A DNA stretch of 64,000 nucleotides from Paenacidovorax monticola. GTDB taxonomy: Bacteria; Pseudomonadota; Gammaproteobacteria; Burkholderiales; Burkholderiaceae_C. Within the stretch, counting starts at the first letter, position 1. Every line of letters begins with the position of its first letter. The DNA lies in NCBI RefSeq assembly GCF_014489595.1, contig NZ_CP060790.1:744001-808000 (forward strand), read 5' to 3'. A model generated the notes under the pieces. The model had not been told where the DNA came from. It did not search any database and saw nothing but the letters and a program-made list of their open reading frames with translations. The translations under genes and the position numbers were made by a program. Positions 1 through 10,452 of the stretch are shown piece after piece.

Positions 1-699
1 TATGCAATACAGAGCCCTGACCCCATCCCGCCAACCTATCTTTTTTCCTTGTTCGTAAGTTCTTCCAAAATAGGATATGCCTACCTCATAGATGCGGCAT
101 TTCAATTTCGAAACTTTTGCAACAATCTCCGGTTCGAATCCAAATCTGTTCTCTTCGATGCTAATCGATTGAATGATCTCTCGGCGAAAGACCTTGTGGC
201 AGGATTCAATATCCGTCAAGTTCAGATTTGTGAACATGTTGGAAAGCAGCGTGAGAAATCCGTTCGCAACCCTGTGCCAGAAATAGAGGACGCGATGACA
301 GCCCCCACCGACGAAACGAGAGCTGAAGACGACATCAGCCTGGTTTGAAACAATGGGGGCGATCAAGGAGGTGTATTCGCGTGGATCATATTCAAGATCG
401 GCATCTTGGATGATCACCACATCGCCCGTGGCCTCCTTGATTCCGGATCTCAATGCAGCACCCTTGCCCTGATTTTTTTCATGAAGGATGATCTTGTCTA
501 TTTTTTTAGACAGGTCATTGACAATGATTTCTCTGGTTCCATCCGTGGAAGAGTCGTCAACAACAATGATTTCTTTGTTCGGGAAGGGGGTGGCAAAAAC
601 GGCATCGATGATGCTGCAAATGGTATTCACTTCATTGAAACAAGGAATAATAATCGACAGCTTCACTGCAGGAATATTTCCCGGTATTTTTGGATTCAT
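1..699 (-). CDS. Family 2 glycosyltransferase, C-terminus cut by window edge
   Basis: Reading the minus strand from the ATG at 697-699 gives 233 open codons up to base 1, so the end lies outside the window. The protein begins [20 protein letters not shown] and has the GT2 features: the strand-loop SIIIPCFNE, the [10 protein letters not shown] nucleotide-binding loop, the QDADLEYDP metal-binding region (D-x-D type) and a KGAALRSGI segment. This is the pattern of dolichyl-phosphate-mannose synthase-like (DPM1/GtrB) enzymes, which load a sugar from a nucleotide donor onto a polyprenyl phosphate. It starts 34 bases after the UbiA-like gene, probably in one operon. The DNA is clearly richer in A and T than the rest of the window, which suggests acquisition by transfer. 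The exact donor and acceptor cannot be told. Confidence 0.9.
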   Translation of the reverse strand, partial: MNPKIPGNIPAVKLSIIIPCFNEVNTICSIIDAVFATPFPNKEIIVVDDSSTDGTREIIVNDLSKKIDKIILHEKNQGKGAALRSGIKEATGDVVIIQDADLEYDPREYTSLIAPIVSNQADVVFSSRFVGGGCHRVLYFWHRVANGFLTLLSNMFTNLNLTDIESCHKVFRREIIQSISIEENRFGFEPEIVAKVSKLKCRIYEVGISYFGRTYEQGKKIGWRDGVRALYCI

Positions 700-733
700 T
701 GGAATATCTATCACCAAAGCACCGCTACGGGAC

Positions 734-1626
734 TCAAGCCCACAATACCGATGCGACCATGGCCGCCCCGATGCCCGCATAAAGCCAGCGGTAGCGCATC
801 TGCAATCGGCGCACACTCTCGCCCGTAAGGGCCTCGCGCCAAGTCTGCAGTGTCCAGTACAAATGCAGTGGATACAGCCCCACAACCAGGCTCAACGCTT
901 CTGGCACGCTGCCAGTCAGCGCCAGCACCAGCAGCAGGGCATTCGCCAGCGTGAACAACAGGAAACTGGTGGCAAAAATCCTCCGTTTCCCGAACATCAC
1001 GGCATTGGTCCGGATACCGTTGCGAAGATCGGCCTCATGATCGCGCACTTCCTGCACCAGATGGCCGGCACTGAATACGACGGCAAAGAACAGCCCGATC
1101 TCCATGCCCTTGGCATCAACCTCCTGAAAAATGGAATAGCCCAGCAAGAAATGCAGTACGCCGCCCAGCAGGTGCAGGAACGAGTTGGCAAGCGGCACAC
1201 CCTTCCAATGCGCAGGAGGTGCGGAATACAGCGCGCTTGCGGCGGCGATCATGAGTGCCACCAGGAGCGTCATTCGGCCCAATTGGCTGAAGATGGCCAG
1301 GCTCGCGGCCAGCAGCAACAGCAACAGCCACCCGATTTCGCTGCGGCGTACCCCGCGATGGAGAAACACGCCCGCAGTGCGCGCTGGATCACGGAGATCC
1401 TGGTGGACTCCTGCCCAATCATTGAGCAGGAAGACGTGGGCCACCAGCAGCACATTGCCTATCACCAGCAGCAACAGTGCCATGGCGCTATGGCCTACGG
1501 AATAACAATAACTCGCGGCAAAGATGGCCCCCAGCAAGGGGGGCCCTGAAGAACCAGGACCTCGTCAAACCGGATGCACGACAGCAGTCGCAGGGCCCAT
1601 GACCCGGGTACGGAAGAAGCCGTCAT
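734..1626 (-). CDS. UbiA-family prenyltransferase (one-base frameshift)
   Basis: An integral membrane protein of about 297 residues once one C is restored in the run at 1538-1543. The first part ([20 protein letters not shown]...) then joins the [12 protein letters not shown] frame. Both UbiA signatures are present: the first Asp-rich motif [12 protein letters not shown] and the second [16 protein letters not shown], separated by several hydrophobic helices. Family members transfer a prenyl chain from a diphosphate to an aromatic ring, a sugar phosphate or another acceptor in the membrane. The start overlaps the stop of the upstream GT-C gene (ATGA at 1623-1626), so translation is probably coupled. 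The substrate is unknown. Its neighbours argue for a lipid-carrier or glycolipid rather than ubiquinone. Confidence 0.82.
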
Positions 1627-4600
1627 GGTGCTTTTCGGCCCCGCAGGGCCACCGTGGCCACATCGCTGCCCTGGCCCTTGTCCGCTAGCAGGCCTGTGCG
1701 CTGGCTTTCCAAGTACAGCCGCAGCCAGATCGCGTAGCCGACGTCTTCTGCCCAGTAGAGCCTGCGCACGGTGGCGGAGAAATCGTTGTGATAGAGCAAG
1801 GGCGGGTTGGATTTCACCTGCAGGAAATCGTCTTTGGAGAGTTCCTGCAGGACTTCGAGCACCTGGGCCCTGCGCGGCAGGCCTTCTGCCTCGTTCCCGC
1901 CGGCCAGTTGCCACAGCATGCGGCCGGCATCCAGCCAGATCTTCTGCCCGGGTATCGTCGTCTGGGTGCGGGATGGCGGCAGCTTCAACTCGCAACCCGC
2001 CGCTTTCATGTCGGCTTGGCGCATCACGGGCACCAGGGGGCCTTGTCATAGTAGACCCAGATGCGGTCCTGGCCGGCAGCTTTTTGCAGTACATGGCACA
2101 GCGCCCGGGCGGCCGGGGGATCGGCCTGCGCCAGCCACAGGTACACATGCATCTGGATGGCGATGTCCGGAGGATTTGGGTCGGCGCCCGGATCAATGCA
2201 GCGGAACTGGCGCCGCTCCGCCAGCCAGGTCTTGTAGAGCCCTTCGGCTGTGCGGTATTGGCGCAGCGTCGCGAGCGCTTGCGCGCGCAAGGCCGTGTCC
2301 GCCCCGGGCGCTAGCCTCCAGGCGAGGGAGGTATCGTCCGCGTCCGGTGTGATGGGGCACAACCCGTAGATCGCCATCGCAGACCCGTCGGGCCGGCCGT
2401 GGTAGCGCACCAGCCCGCCCGCCTCGATCTGGTGCCGAAGGTGGGTCCGAGCCCGCTCCAGGCTGCCCGCCAGCCCCGGCGCGACGGATGGGGTGCCGAG
2501 TATGTCGACCATCATTGAGGTGACATAGGTGTTCATTTCAAAGGTGGAGTTCTCGAACCGCTCCTTGCTGGTGTAGGAGGTGCGCCAATACCCCTCGACT
2601 TGCTGCTGTCGCGTGATCAGTCCCACGGCCTTGCGCGCACTGGCAGCAAGATCCTCAGCGCCCACTGGGCGCGCGACCTTCGCGGTGGTGCTCGGCTGGC
2701 CGCCGGGCCCGGCTTCGATGTGAATGTCGTGCAGGCCGACCACCAGGTTTCTGGTGTCTCCATTGGGCAGCGGCTTGATCGTGGCCGTGTCCATGGCAAA
2801 GAAGTGGATGACGTTGCGCCCTGCGTGAAGGCGGGTGCGCACCACGATGGAGGACTTGCCTGTGAAGCTATATTCCCCCTGGCCCACCGGCACGCCGTCG
2901 TGCTGGACCATCACCGTCCGGCCGGGAACGGACAGGCCATGACCGGGGGACACCTCAAAGCGCATGTTCACATCGCGCTCCTGCCGGGACCACAGGCCAA
3001 ACACGATGCCCTCGGGGGCGCCCTGTCCCATCCACAGGAACCCCTTTTCATCGGCCCCCAGGTTCTCGACCGGCCAGGAGGTGTTGAGCAACACAGGGTC
3101 AATTCCGACCTGTCCCCTGAGCGCGCCATTCACCTCGATCAGCGGCGCTGCCGCCGGGAAGGTGGCGACTTCGAAAGGTTTTTCGTTCATGGCCGCCACA
3201 CCTTCCACCTCGAACAATCGCATGTGGGGCGTTTGCAGAGGAATCGCCTTGAGCCCTGCCTGGGTCCCGAGCCACTTCACCATTTCGCGGGTTTCAAGCT
3301 CAGGAAACCACTGCAAGCGAACCTTTTGATCGTGCTGTATCAGCACATGAGAGATATTCTGCGAGGCAATCTGCCGACTCATCTTCAAGGGATCAAAAGG
3401 GCCAGTGCCCCAAGGGATCACTGCATTGGCATACTGTGTGACCGGTGCAAAAAGAGGGTAGTCACGCACATCCTGCCCGCCAACCAGCAAAACCCGGGAC
3501 CCCGCCGGTATCACCGACCCCACGATCTCGCCAAAAGGTTCGTTGACCACTTTGGCCTCCAACGGCTGGGCCATGGCCTTTTCGGCATTGGTGGCCAACA
3601 CCCTCAGCGGGTGGTAGGCAGCATACGCGATGGCCATGGCACCCAGCACCTGGGCCCATCGCCGGACAAATATATGCCGGAAAAACAAGGCCATGCCCAC
3701 CGGCAGCAGCAATGTGTACGGACCGATCAGGAACCGCCCAGGCACCTCCGACTGGGTCATCCAGCGTGCGCCAAAAAGCACGGCCACCAGCAGAGGGATG
3801 GCCAGCAGCGTCTGCGCGGAGATGGCCGTCAGCTGTACCCGAGGCCAGGTTGCTGCCACATTGCGGACCAGAAGCACCGCCGCCGCCAACAAGGTCGGGA
3901 TCCACAACAACCCCCACAACGAGAATCTCGTGGAGTTTTCCGGCAAGGCGTAAGTGAACCTGCCGGGCCAGGGGCCCTGGCCCTCTCCGGCCAAGGGAGT
4001 TGCTGCCCCGAAGGTGGCAATGAGCTGGTTCGCAGCATTGCTGAAATGAGCCCGGGTTTCCGCAGAGACTGGCAGGCTGGGCAATTCCAGCATCAGGAAG
4101 GGGAAACGCACCGCATGGGTATACAACACTTGGCGCGTGGCATCGGAAGCCACGGTGTCACGAACCGCCTTGGGTCCCAGAGGGTGGTGGTAATGCACCG
4201 AATTGAACACCACCGGCACCAGCAACGAACTCAAGACAAGCGCACACCCCAGGCCGGCAAAAAGGGCCTTGACCCGCACAGACAGTGCCTGCTGTCCAGG
4301 CGAGCACAGAACGATCAGCAACAAGCTGGGAAGCAGAGTGAGCGGGAACGACCTGACATTGATGCTCAGTACCGAGAACACTCCCAAGAAGAAGTAATGG
4401 CTTTTTCGTCCTTCAAGGCCGGAGCACAGGGAGACCGCCCAATAGGACAGGCCCAGCAAGGTGACGATGGACCAGATCTCCGGCTTCAGCCCCACGGTGC
4501 TGGAGGCAACCAGGGGCGTGGAAAGCAGAATCAAGACACCCGCCAGAGAGGCCGTCTGATTCAGCTTCAAGGTCCGCAAAAGAAAATACTGCCCTACAGC

Positions 4601-5191
4601 AGCCAGCGGATAAGCGAGCCAGAAGATAAAACGGCCTACTGTCTCGATTTTTGTTATCAAAACCGGCCATAAAAACAACAATTCACTCCCAAAAGGAATC
4701 ATTGTCTGCCGGATATTGTGCGTTTCAAAGGGGAATATGCTATGGTTTTGAATCCAGTAAATGACCCGTGAGGCGTGGTACATCCTTTCATCAAAACCAG
4801 CCAAGGGCATTGCCATCTGCGTCCACAAGGAAGTCGAGATGGCAAGGCAGATAAGCACCAGTGCCAGCCACCCCCAGGCTGAAAGGCCTGATGCATAAGC
4901 GGCCAAGCCACGGCGCCATCGATCCAAGGTCGTGGCCAGCAGGCGAATTTCAGAGCGGCCTGTGCCTCCTGTGAGCCGCAGGGTCAGCCCGCAAATGATC
5001 AGCTGTACCAATATCCACATCGCTGGAGCCAACTGCTGAACCAGCGACAGCAGGCATGCTATTCCACCAATCTGGAGCATTACGCTGGCTATAAAGATCC
5101 AGAATGCATCAGAGGTTGAGTCGGTAAAATAAAATGTCCAGCGATAGGAAGGCCATAAAATCAGCAGCGCAGAGATAATAAAAAGCGTCAT
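1623..5191 (-). CDS. GT-C membrane glycosyltransferase with terpene-cyclase-like C-terminal domain (one-base frameshift)
   Basis: About 1189 residues when one base is restored in the G run at 2036-2040. Without it the frame stops at 2024, after residue 1055. The N-terminal ~500 residues have many hydrophobic helices and the GT-C loop GFDERMYHASRVIYWIQNHS (about residue 125), with the conserved acidic pair of lipid-phosphate-sugar-dependent glycosyltransferases. A soluble middle part follows. From about residue 849 there is an alpha-toroid-like domain (KAVGLITRQQ...EGYWR) carrying PDADDTSLAW near residue 949. This DxDD motif resembles the one in squalene-hopene cyclase and class II terpene cyclases. 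GT-C membership is solid, but cyclase activity is only an inference. It is first in the operon with the UbiA and GT2 genes. The start is the ATG at 5189-5191, with only a weak ribosome site. Confidence 0.75.
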
Positions 5192-5231
5192 CTGAGAAAA
5201 ATGGCCTGCCCAATTTGTAAGAAATTGCTAA

Positions 5232-5261
5232 ATTTTATCGTGCGGCCGTGCATTCGTCCAA
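5232..5261 (-). promoter_or_regulatory. Possible sigma70 promoter of the glycosyltransferase operon
   Basis: On the minus strand TTGGAC (5261-5256) and TAAAAT (5237-5232) are 18 bases apart, giving a start near 5225 and a leader of about 35 bases before the ATG at 5191. The fit is good for one box and moderate for the other. No experimental support is visible. Confidence 0.4.
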
Positions 5262-5692
5262 CAGTTTGGGCTCTGCAAGAGGGCTCTGGCACACCGTTCG
5301 GCATGGCCTTGCGTCCACGCATCGATGTGTTCATCTTCCCCGTACTCGGCTGAAATTTCTCGCTGGGTTGCTATGCTTTTCATAGCTTCCGGCGATGGAT
5401 GAAAAAGCGCTGTGCGCTCTTTCTGTTCAAGATCCAGCTCCTTCTGTGCCACACCTTCCTGCCTGGCCGTCCGGCTGCGCAGGCAGTACGTGCACCCATT
5501 GCTCGCGAAGTATTCGTGCATCGGGAACCACTGCACGCGGTCTCTGGGGGGCAAAACACTGCTTTATGGTCGGTGCACCGGATGTCAACCGCGGCTGCAG
5601 GCGCTGGCGCGGACCGCCGCTGCGTCATGCGCGGGCACGGCAGGCCGTGGGCCACCGCGCGAAGAGAGGAGATGCGCTTCGCCGTTGAGCGG
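5262..5692. other. Intergenic stretch without a supported gene
   Basis: Open frames exist here on both strands (for example 5228-5554 on the minus strand), but none has a recognisable motif, ribosome site or codon pattern like its neighbours. A short hairpin GCTATG-cttttt-like loop-CATAGC sits at 5370-5386 and belongs to the dispersed intergenic hairpins of this genome. I see nothing else convincing. Confidence 0.5.
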
Positions 5693-6844
5693 CTACCGGG
5701 CCTGGAGGATGTCCCTCAGCGCGTCGATGCAGCCGCGCAGGCTCTCCCAGGCCGTGTCGTGCCCCGGCGATAGGCGCAGCACCGCGCTCAGTCCGCGTGC
5801 CTGCATGTCCCAGGGGGTGAATGCGGCGGGGCTGAGTGCCGCTTCCACACCACGTGCCTGTAAGCCCTGGTGCAGGGCTGCGGCGGTGTGGCTGGCACAT
5901 TCGAGGGTCACGATGCCGGAGGCCGCATGGGAGCCTGTCCGGTGGGCGCGAACGCCGGGCAATTCGTCTAGCGCATCGCGCAGCCACTCGGCGCGCTGCG
6001 CGATCTCACGCCGGATATGCCCTATGCCGAGCGCAGCCCAGGCAGCGACCGCCGCACCTAGGCCCAGCCGCAGTGCCACCGAGGCTTCCGACTGCTCCAG
6101 CCGCCGCGCATCGTTGCGGTAGGCCCAGGTGATCCCCGCCTGCCAGGGGCGCGAGAAATGGTCCGCGCCCAGTGGGTGCAGGCGGGGAAGGAACTCCGGG
6201 TGGACATGGACGAAGCCCGTTCCGCGCGGCCCCCGCAGCCATTTGCGGCCCGGGGCGGTGAGAGCGGCGCACTGCAGGCGCTGCACATCCACGGGCCACT
6301 GGCCGACCGCCTGGGCTGCATCCACGAGCAAGGGCACGCCGTACCGCGCGCAGAGCGCACCCACGGCCTCGGCCGGCTGCACCAGCGGGCTGTTGGCCGG
6401 CATCCAGGTCAGCGCCACCAGGCTGGCGGGCGCGCGCAGCAGCATTTCGAGCGCGCCGAGGTCCACGGCGCCTGCGGGGTCGCAGGGGATCTCCTCCACC
6501 CGCACACCGTACTGAGCGGACAGTTGCATCAGCGCGCCTAGGTTGCCACCCCATTCGCTGCGCGGCACCAGGATGCGGCCGCCCCCGCTCCAGTCCATGG
6601 CGCCGACCACGCGGCTCCAGCCATCGCTGTTGCCATGGGTCAGGGCGATGTCCTCGGGCGCCGCGTGGATGGCCGTGGCAATGCCCTGGTACACGGCTGC
6701 GATGCCGGCCTGGGCTTCGCGGGCCGCGCCGTAGGCGCCGAGCTCTTGCTCGCGCCGCATGTGGAACTGCATGGCTTGCAATGCAGCGTTGGGGAGTGGG
6801 CCGCAGGCCGCGTGATTGAGGTAGTGCATCGCGAGAGAGGGCAT
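5693..6844 (-). CDS. Class V aminotransferase (PLP-dependent)
   Basis: 383 residues from the ATG at 6842-6844 (MPSLAMHYLNHAACGPLPN). The frame is open further upstream to 6883, but that start has no better ribosome site. The family features are NHAACGPLPNAALQA at the start, ALTHGNSDGWSRV for the phosphate loop, PLLVDAAQAVGQWP with the Asp that pairs with the pyridine nitrogen, and PGRKWLRGPRGTGF with the Schiff-base Lys. It resembles cysteine desulfurase/isopenicillin N epimerase-like proteins such as EgtE of ergothioneine synthesis, but no other ergothioneine gene lies beside it, so the reaction stays open. It reads in the same direction as the SDR gene upstream. Confidence 0.82.
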   Translation of the reverse strand: MPSLAMHYLNHAACGPLPNAALQAMQFHMRREQELGAYGAAREAQAGIAAVYQGIATAIHAAPEDIALTHGNSDGWSRVVGAMDWSGGGRILVPRSEWGGNLGALMQLSAQYGVRVEEIPCDPAGAVDLGALEMLLRAPASLVALTWMPANSPLVQPAEAVGALCARYGVPLLVDAAQAVGQWPVDVQRLQCAALTAPGRKWLRGPRGTGFVHVHPEFLPRLHPLGADHFSRPWQAGITWAYRNDARRLEQSEASVALRLGLGAAVAAWAALGIGHIRREIAQRAEWLRDALDELPGVRAHRTGSHAASGIVTLECASHTAAALHQGLQARGVEAALSPAAFTPWDMQARGLSAVLRLSPGHDTAWESLRGCIDALRDILQAR

Positions 6845-6922
6845 GCTGGAGCCACCGAGCGTAGCCGATGGGACTCCAGCCATTGATGCCGTTCCGGCAA
6901 GGCAGCCATGCGTACGCTGATT

Positions 6923-7681
6923 TCAGTGGAATTCGCTTTGGCGGGTTGCCGCAAGCGCCACAGCGTCCGGGCCCGCCGCGAAGCGCAGGCGCTCTGAACG
7001 ATCGTTGGCGGCCTGCCACACCACCTCGGCCACGTCGGTTTCCGTCGTCACGGCGGCCGGGCGGGCAAACGCTTCGAAGATAGGTTGCGCAAAGGGCGCA
7101 TAGGCTTCTGGAATCAGGCCCTGCATGCGGGCTCCGCCGTTTTCGGTGAAGCGGGTGGTGGGGCCGTAGCCTGGCTCCACCAGCTTGACGCGGATACCGA
7201 AGGCCGCCAGCTCGAATGCCACGGACCCGGTGAGGCCTTCAATGGCGGTCTTGCTGGCCGTGTACACGCCGGCCAGCGGCATGGCGGCGAGTGCCACGCT
7301 GGAGGTCACGTTCACGATCATGCCGGCCTGGCGTTCCCGGAACTGGGGGATCACGGCCTGCATCATCGCCATGACGCCGAACGTGTTGGTGTCGAACACC
7401 TCCCGGGCGGTGGTCATGGGCGTGGCTTCGAACGCCCCGACGACACCGATGCCCGCATTGTTGACCAGCACGTCGATGGGGCCCGCGGCCTGGATGGCTG
7501 CGGCGATGCTCTCGGGTCGGGTCACGTCCAGCGCGATGACCCGCATCCTGGGCGATGGGGGCAGCAGATCCGGGCGCGGTGTGCGCATCGTCGCGATGAC
7601 GCTCCAGCCCTGCGCATGGAAATGGCACGCGGTTTCCAGTCCGTAGCCGGACGAGCAGCCGGTGATCAGTACAGTCTTCAT
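6923..7681 (-). CDS. Short-chain dehydrogenase/reductase
   Basis: 252 residues starting at the ATG of MKTVLITGCSSGYG (7679-7681), which has GGAG at a good distance. The longer open frame to 7774 lacks one. It shows the classical SDR layout: TGCSSGYG nucleotide-binding glycine motif, NNAGIG, a catalytic Ser in VNVTSSVA and YTASK with the catalytic Tyr and Lys. It is a NAD(P)-dependent oxidoreductase of unknown substrate. The AraC-type regulator at 7790 is divergent from it with about 110 bases between, a common arrangement for a regulator and the SDR it controls. Confidence 0.88.
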   Translation of the reverse strand: MKTVLITGCSSGYGLETACHFHAQGWSVIATMRTPRPDLLPPSPRMRVIALDVTRPESIAAAIQAAGPIDVLVNNAGIGVVGAFEATPMTTAREVFDTNTFGVMAMMQAVIPQFRERQAGMIVNVTSSVALAAMPLAGVYTASKTAIEGLTGSVAFELAAFGIRVKLVEPGYGPTTRFTENGGARMQGLIPEAYAPFAQPIFEAFARPAAVTTETDVAEVVWQAANDRSERLRFAAGPDAVALAATRQSEFH

Positions 7682-7789
7682 GGGTTCACTCCAGAGAGGT
7701 TGGTTGATGTGGGGTGAACGATATGGCACGATGGCAGGATGATCTACGCTTGAATGTCCTGAAATTTTTAGCAATCGTCCAAACCAGCC

Positions 7790-8685
7790 ATGAGCGATCC
7801 CCTCACCGAAGTGGTCCAGCTCCTGCAGCCGCGTGCCGTTCTGGCCAACGGCATCAGCGGCAAGGGGGCTGGGCCGTGCGCTACTCCGAGTACGGCCATC
7901 CGGGCTTTTGCATCATGCTGGAGGGCCGTTGCCTGCTCGCCGTCGATGGACACGAGCCGATCACCCTGCGCGAGGGCGACTTCGTGCTGCTGCCGACCAC
8001 GCCAGCGTTCACGCTCTCCAGCTTCGTGCCCGCACCGCCCGTCTTCATCGACCCCAAGACCGTTCCGGGCGGGCAAGGCGAGCGGCGCCACGGCGACCCC
8101 GTGGGCGCACCAGACATGCGGTCACTGGGCGGCGCATTCATGTTCGACCGCGCGGGCCCGGGCCTGCTCGTGTCCATGCTGCCGCGCGTGGTCCATGTGC
8201 AGGGCTCGGCACGATTGGCGCAACTGGTGCAGATGGTCGGCGATGAGTACGAGGCGCAGAGGCCGGGTAGCGAATACATGCTCTCGCGCCTGGCCGGCAT
8301 GCTGCTCATCGAAGCGATGCGCGAGGCAGCGGCCGGCAGCGCGCCTCCGGGCCTCTTGCGCGGCCTGGGTGACGAGCGGCTCGCATTGGCCCTGCAGCGC
8401 ATGCATGCCCAGGTGGACCGCGCGTGGACCGTCGCGGAACTGGCAGGCGCGGCAGCCCTGTCCCGCTCGGCGTTCTATGAGCGCTTCACACGTGCCGTAG
8501 GGGTTGCGCCAATGGATTACCTGCTGCGCTGGCGCATGGAGCTTGCCAAGCAACTCCTTCGCCATGAGGGCCTTCCCGTTTCCGTGGTGGCCGAGCGCGT
8601 TGGATACGGATCAGCCAGCACCTTCAGCGTGGCTTTCAGCCGGCATGTTGGAGAGTCGCCAAGCCGGTACGCCCGCTCGGACTAG
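7790..8685 (+). CDS. AraC-family transcriptional regulator (one-base frameshift)
   Basis: About 298 residues. The N-terminus MSDPLTEVVQLLQPRAVL lies in one frame and continues, after one G is restored in the run at 7864-7868, as WAVRYSEYGHPGFCIMLEGR. The N-terminal half is a cupin-type ligand-binding domain of the AraC_binding (cupin_6) kind. The last ~100 residues hold two helix-turn-helix motifs (WTVAELAGAAALSRSAFYERF and PVSVVAERVGYGSASTFSVAF). It is divergent from the SDR gene and probably regulates it. The longer frame from 7714 is an artefact of the missing base. Confidence 0.85.
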
Positions 8686-8879
8686 GGTCTCGTGGCGGGC
8701 CCGCGCATGGACAGCGCGTCGGCAATGACGCGGCCGGAAAGGTCGTTCAGTGCCCGGGCCAGGGCCTTTTCGCCATGGCGAGCAAGCAGCTCGCAGACAA
8801 AGTTGGCGCGGTGCGCCTCCACGGCGGCCCGCAGCCCGCGTTGCAGGGTATCGCGCGGGCGGCTGGACAGACGCGGCAT
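8682..8879 (-). CDS. Small hypothetical protein
   Basis: 65 residues from the ATG at 8877-8879 (MPRLSSRPRDTLQRGLRAAV), chosen because AGGAG precedes it at the right spacing. The frame itself is open to 8924. The protein is basic at the start and probably helical (ALARALNDLSGRVIADALSM). I do not recognise a family. Its end overlaps the stop of the AraC gene by four bases on the other strand. Confidence 0.5.
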   Translation of the reverse strand: MPRLSSRPRDTLQRGLRAAVEAHRANFVCELLARHGEKALARALNDLSGRVIADALSMRGPATRP

Positions 8880-9176
8880 GGATTTCTCCTCGGTATGGCG
8901 CAGCCGCCGAGGAGCCTCGCGCATTCAGGCGAGCGGGAGCCTCCGAGGCTGCTGTGGGTGGATGGCAAGGGGCGTGCCGACGCGCGGTGTGCTGGCAAGC
9001 CCTGGCACGGCCGCAGCTTGCGCAGGGCGGCCGATGGGTGTGGGCTGGGAGCAGCGAAGCCGGTGCATCGTGAAAAAAGGAGCCCGCCCGGGGCGAGAGG
9101 TGCGCATCCGAGGGGCCGCGGCCTGCGGTGGCCTGCAGTCCGGGAGGGCGTCAGGAGACCAGGCGGGCAGCGGCCT
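8880..9176. other. Intergenic stretch, nothing recognised
   Basis: About 300 bases between the small protein and the end of the permease gene. The T run read on the minus strand near 9070 is not preceded by a stable stem, so I do not call a terminator. No gene or repeat is convincing. Confidence 0.4.
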
Positions 9177-10246
9177 TCACGGCTGGGCATCCAGGTCTTC
9201 GGGGGAGCGCTCGGAGGTGAACAGGTCCCACGCGGCCACGAACAGGGCGGCGATCGCGGGGCCGATGACGAAGCCTGTCAGTCCGAACAGCGCCATGCCG
9301 CCGAGGGTCGAGATCAGCACCAGGTAGTCGGGCAGCTTCGTATCCTTGCCGACCAGCAGGGGGCGCAGGATGTTGTCCACCAGTCCGATCACGCAGATGC
9401 CGTAGGCCGTGAGGACGACCCCTTGCCAGATGGCGCCCGTGGCCAGGAAGTAGAGGGCCACGGGAATCCAGATGAGGCCGGCGCCCACGGCGGGCAGCAG
9501 GGACAGGAAGGCCATGAGCACCCCCACAGTACCGGGCCCTGGATGCCCAGGATCCAGAAGATCAGTCCGCCCAGTGCGCCTTGGGAGGCTGCGACCACGA
9601 TGTTGCCCTTCACCGTGGCGCGGATCACCGTGGTGAACTTGCTTGCTAGGTCGCGCTTGTGGCGCTCGTCCAGCGGCACGGCGCGCCGGATGCGTCGGCC
9701 CAGGGCGGCGCCGTCGCGCAGCAGGAAGAACAGCAGGTACAGCATGATGCCGAAGCTGATGACGAACTCCAGCGTGTTCTGGCCGATGTTCAGGGCCTTG
9801 GTGGCAAGGAACTGGCTGGCCTGCACGGCGGCGGCGGAGAGCTTTTCCTGCAGCTCGGCCACCGAGGTCAGGTGCAGCTGGGTCAGCAGCTTGGTGGCCC
9901 AGTCGGGCAGGGCCGAGACGATCTGCTGGAAATAACTGCCAAAGCTCAACTGGCCTGATCGCATGTGCTCGTAGATCTGGGCCGCCTCCTTGAGCAGCGA
10001 GACGCTGAGCAGCGCCATCGGCAGGATGGCCACGAGCAGGCACAGGCCCAGCGTGCTCAGGGCGGCGAGGTTGGGGCGCCCCGGCATGCGCGCCAGGAGC
10101 CGGCGGTGCAGCGGCATGAACAGGATGGCCAGCACGATGGCCCAGAACACCGCCCCCTGGAACGGCCAGAGGATGGCCAGGAAGGCCAGTGTGACGGCCA
10201 CCAGCAGGGACAGGAAGGTGCGGTTCTGAAGCTTGGAGGATGTCAT
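9177..10246 (-). CDS. AI-2E family (PerM-like) membrane transporter (one-base frameshift)
   Basis: About 356 residues from the ATG at 10244-10246 (MTSSKLQNRTFLSLLVAVTL). One base missing in the C run at 9521-9525 splits it. Restoring it joins GIQGPVLWG to VLMAFLSLLPAVGAGLIWIP. The layout fits the family: two to three N-terminal helices, a soluble middle (about 100-200), then helices with PAVGAGLIWIP and VIGLVDNILRPLLVGK, the best conserved block of PerM/YdiK/TqsA-like proteins. These are membrane permeases, and a few export autoinducer-2 or work in cation exchange. The substrate here cannot be read from sequence. Confidence 0.85.
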
Positions 10247-10452
10247 GGGCCGGTTGCGGGTTGCGAGAACCCGACTGTAAGCGAGTCCCGCCACGGCCTT
10301 CGTGGTCCGCCGGGCCGTTCGATGGCACAATATCGACCGCAACCCCAGGCCCTTCCCCAGCCACAGTCGCATCCGCCAATCGGTTCAGCCGTGTCGCGGA
10401 AGGTTTACCAACCAGCTAATGCTTCCCCCAGGGAAGCGGAGGTCCGCGAAAT

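Noticed and set aside
5228..5554. Minus-strand frame of 108 codons upstream of the glycosyltransferase operon
   Set aside because: It spans a hairpin repeat and the likely promoter, has no ribosome site and no recognisable sequence.
9060..9100. Terminator-like GC-rich stretch beside a T run on the minus strand
   Set aside because: The GC-rich bases do not form a proper stem directly before the T run.
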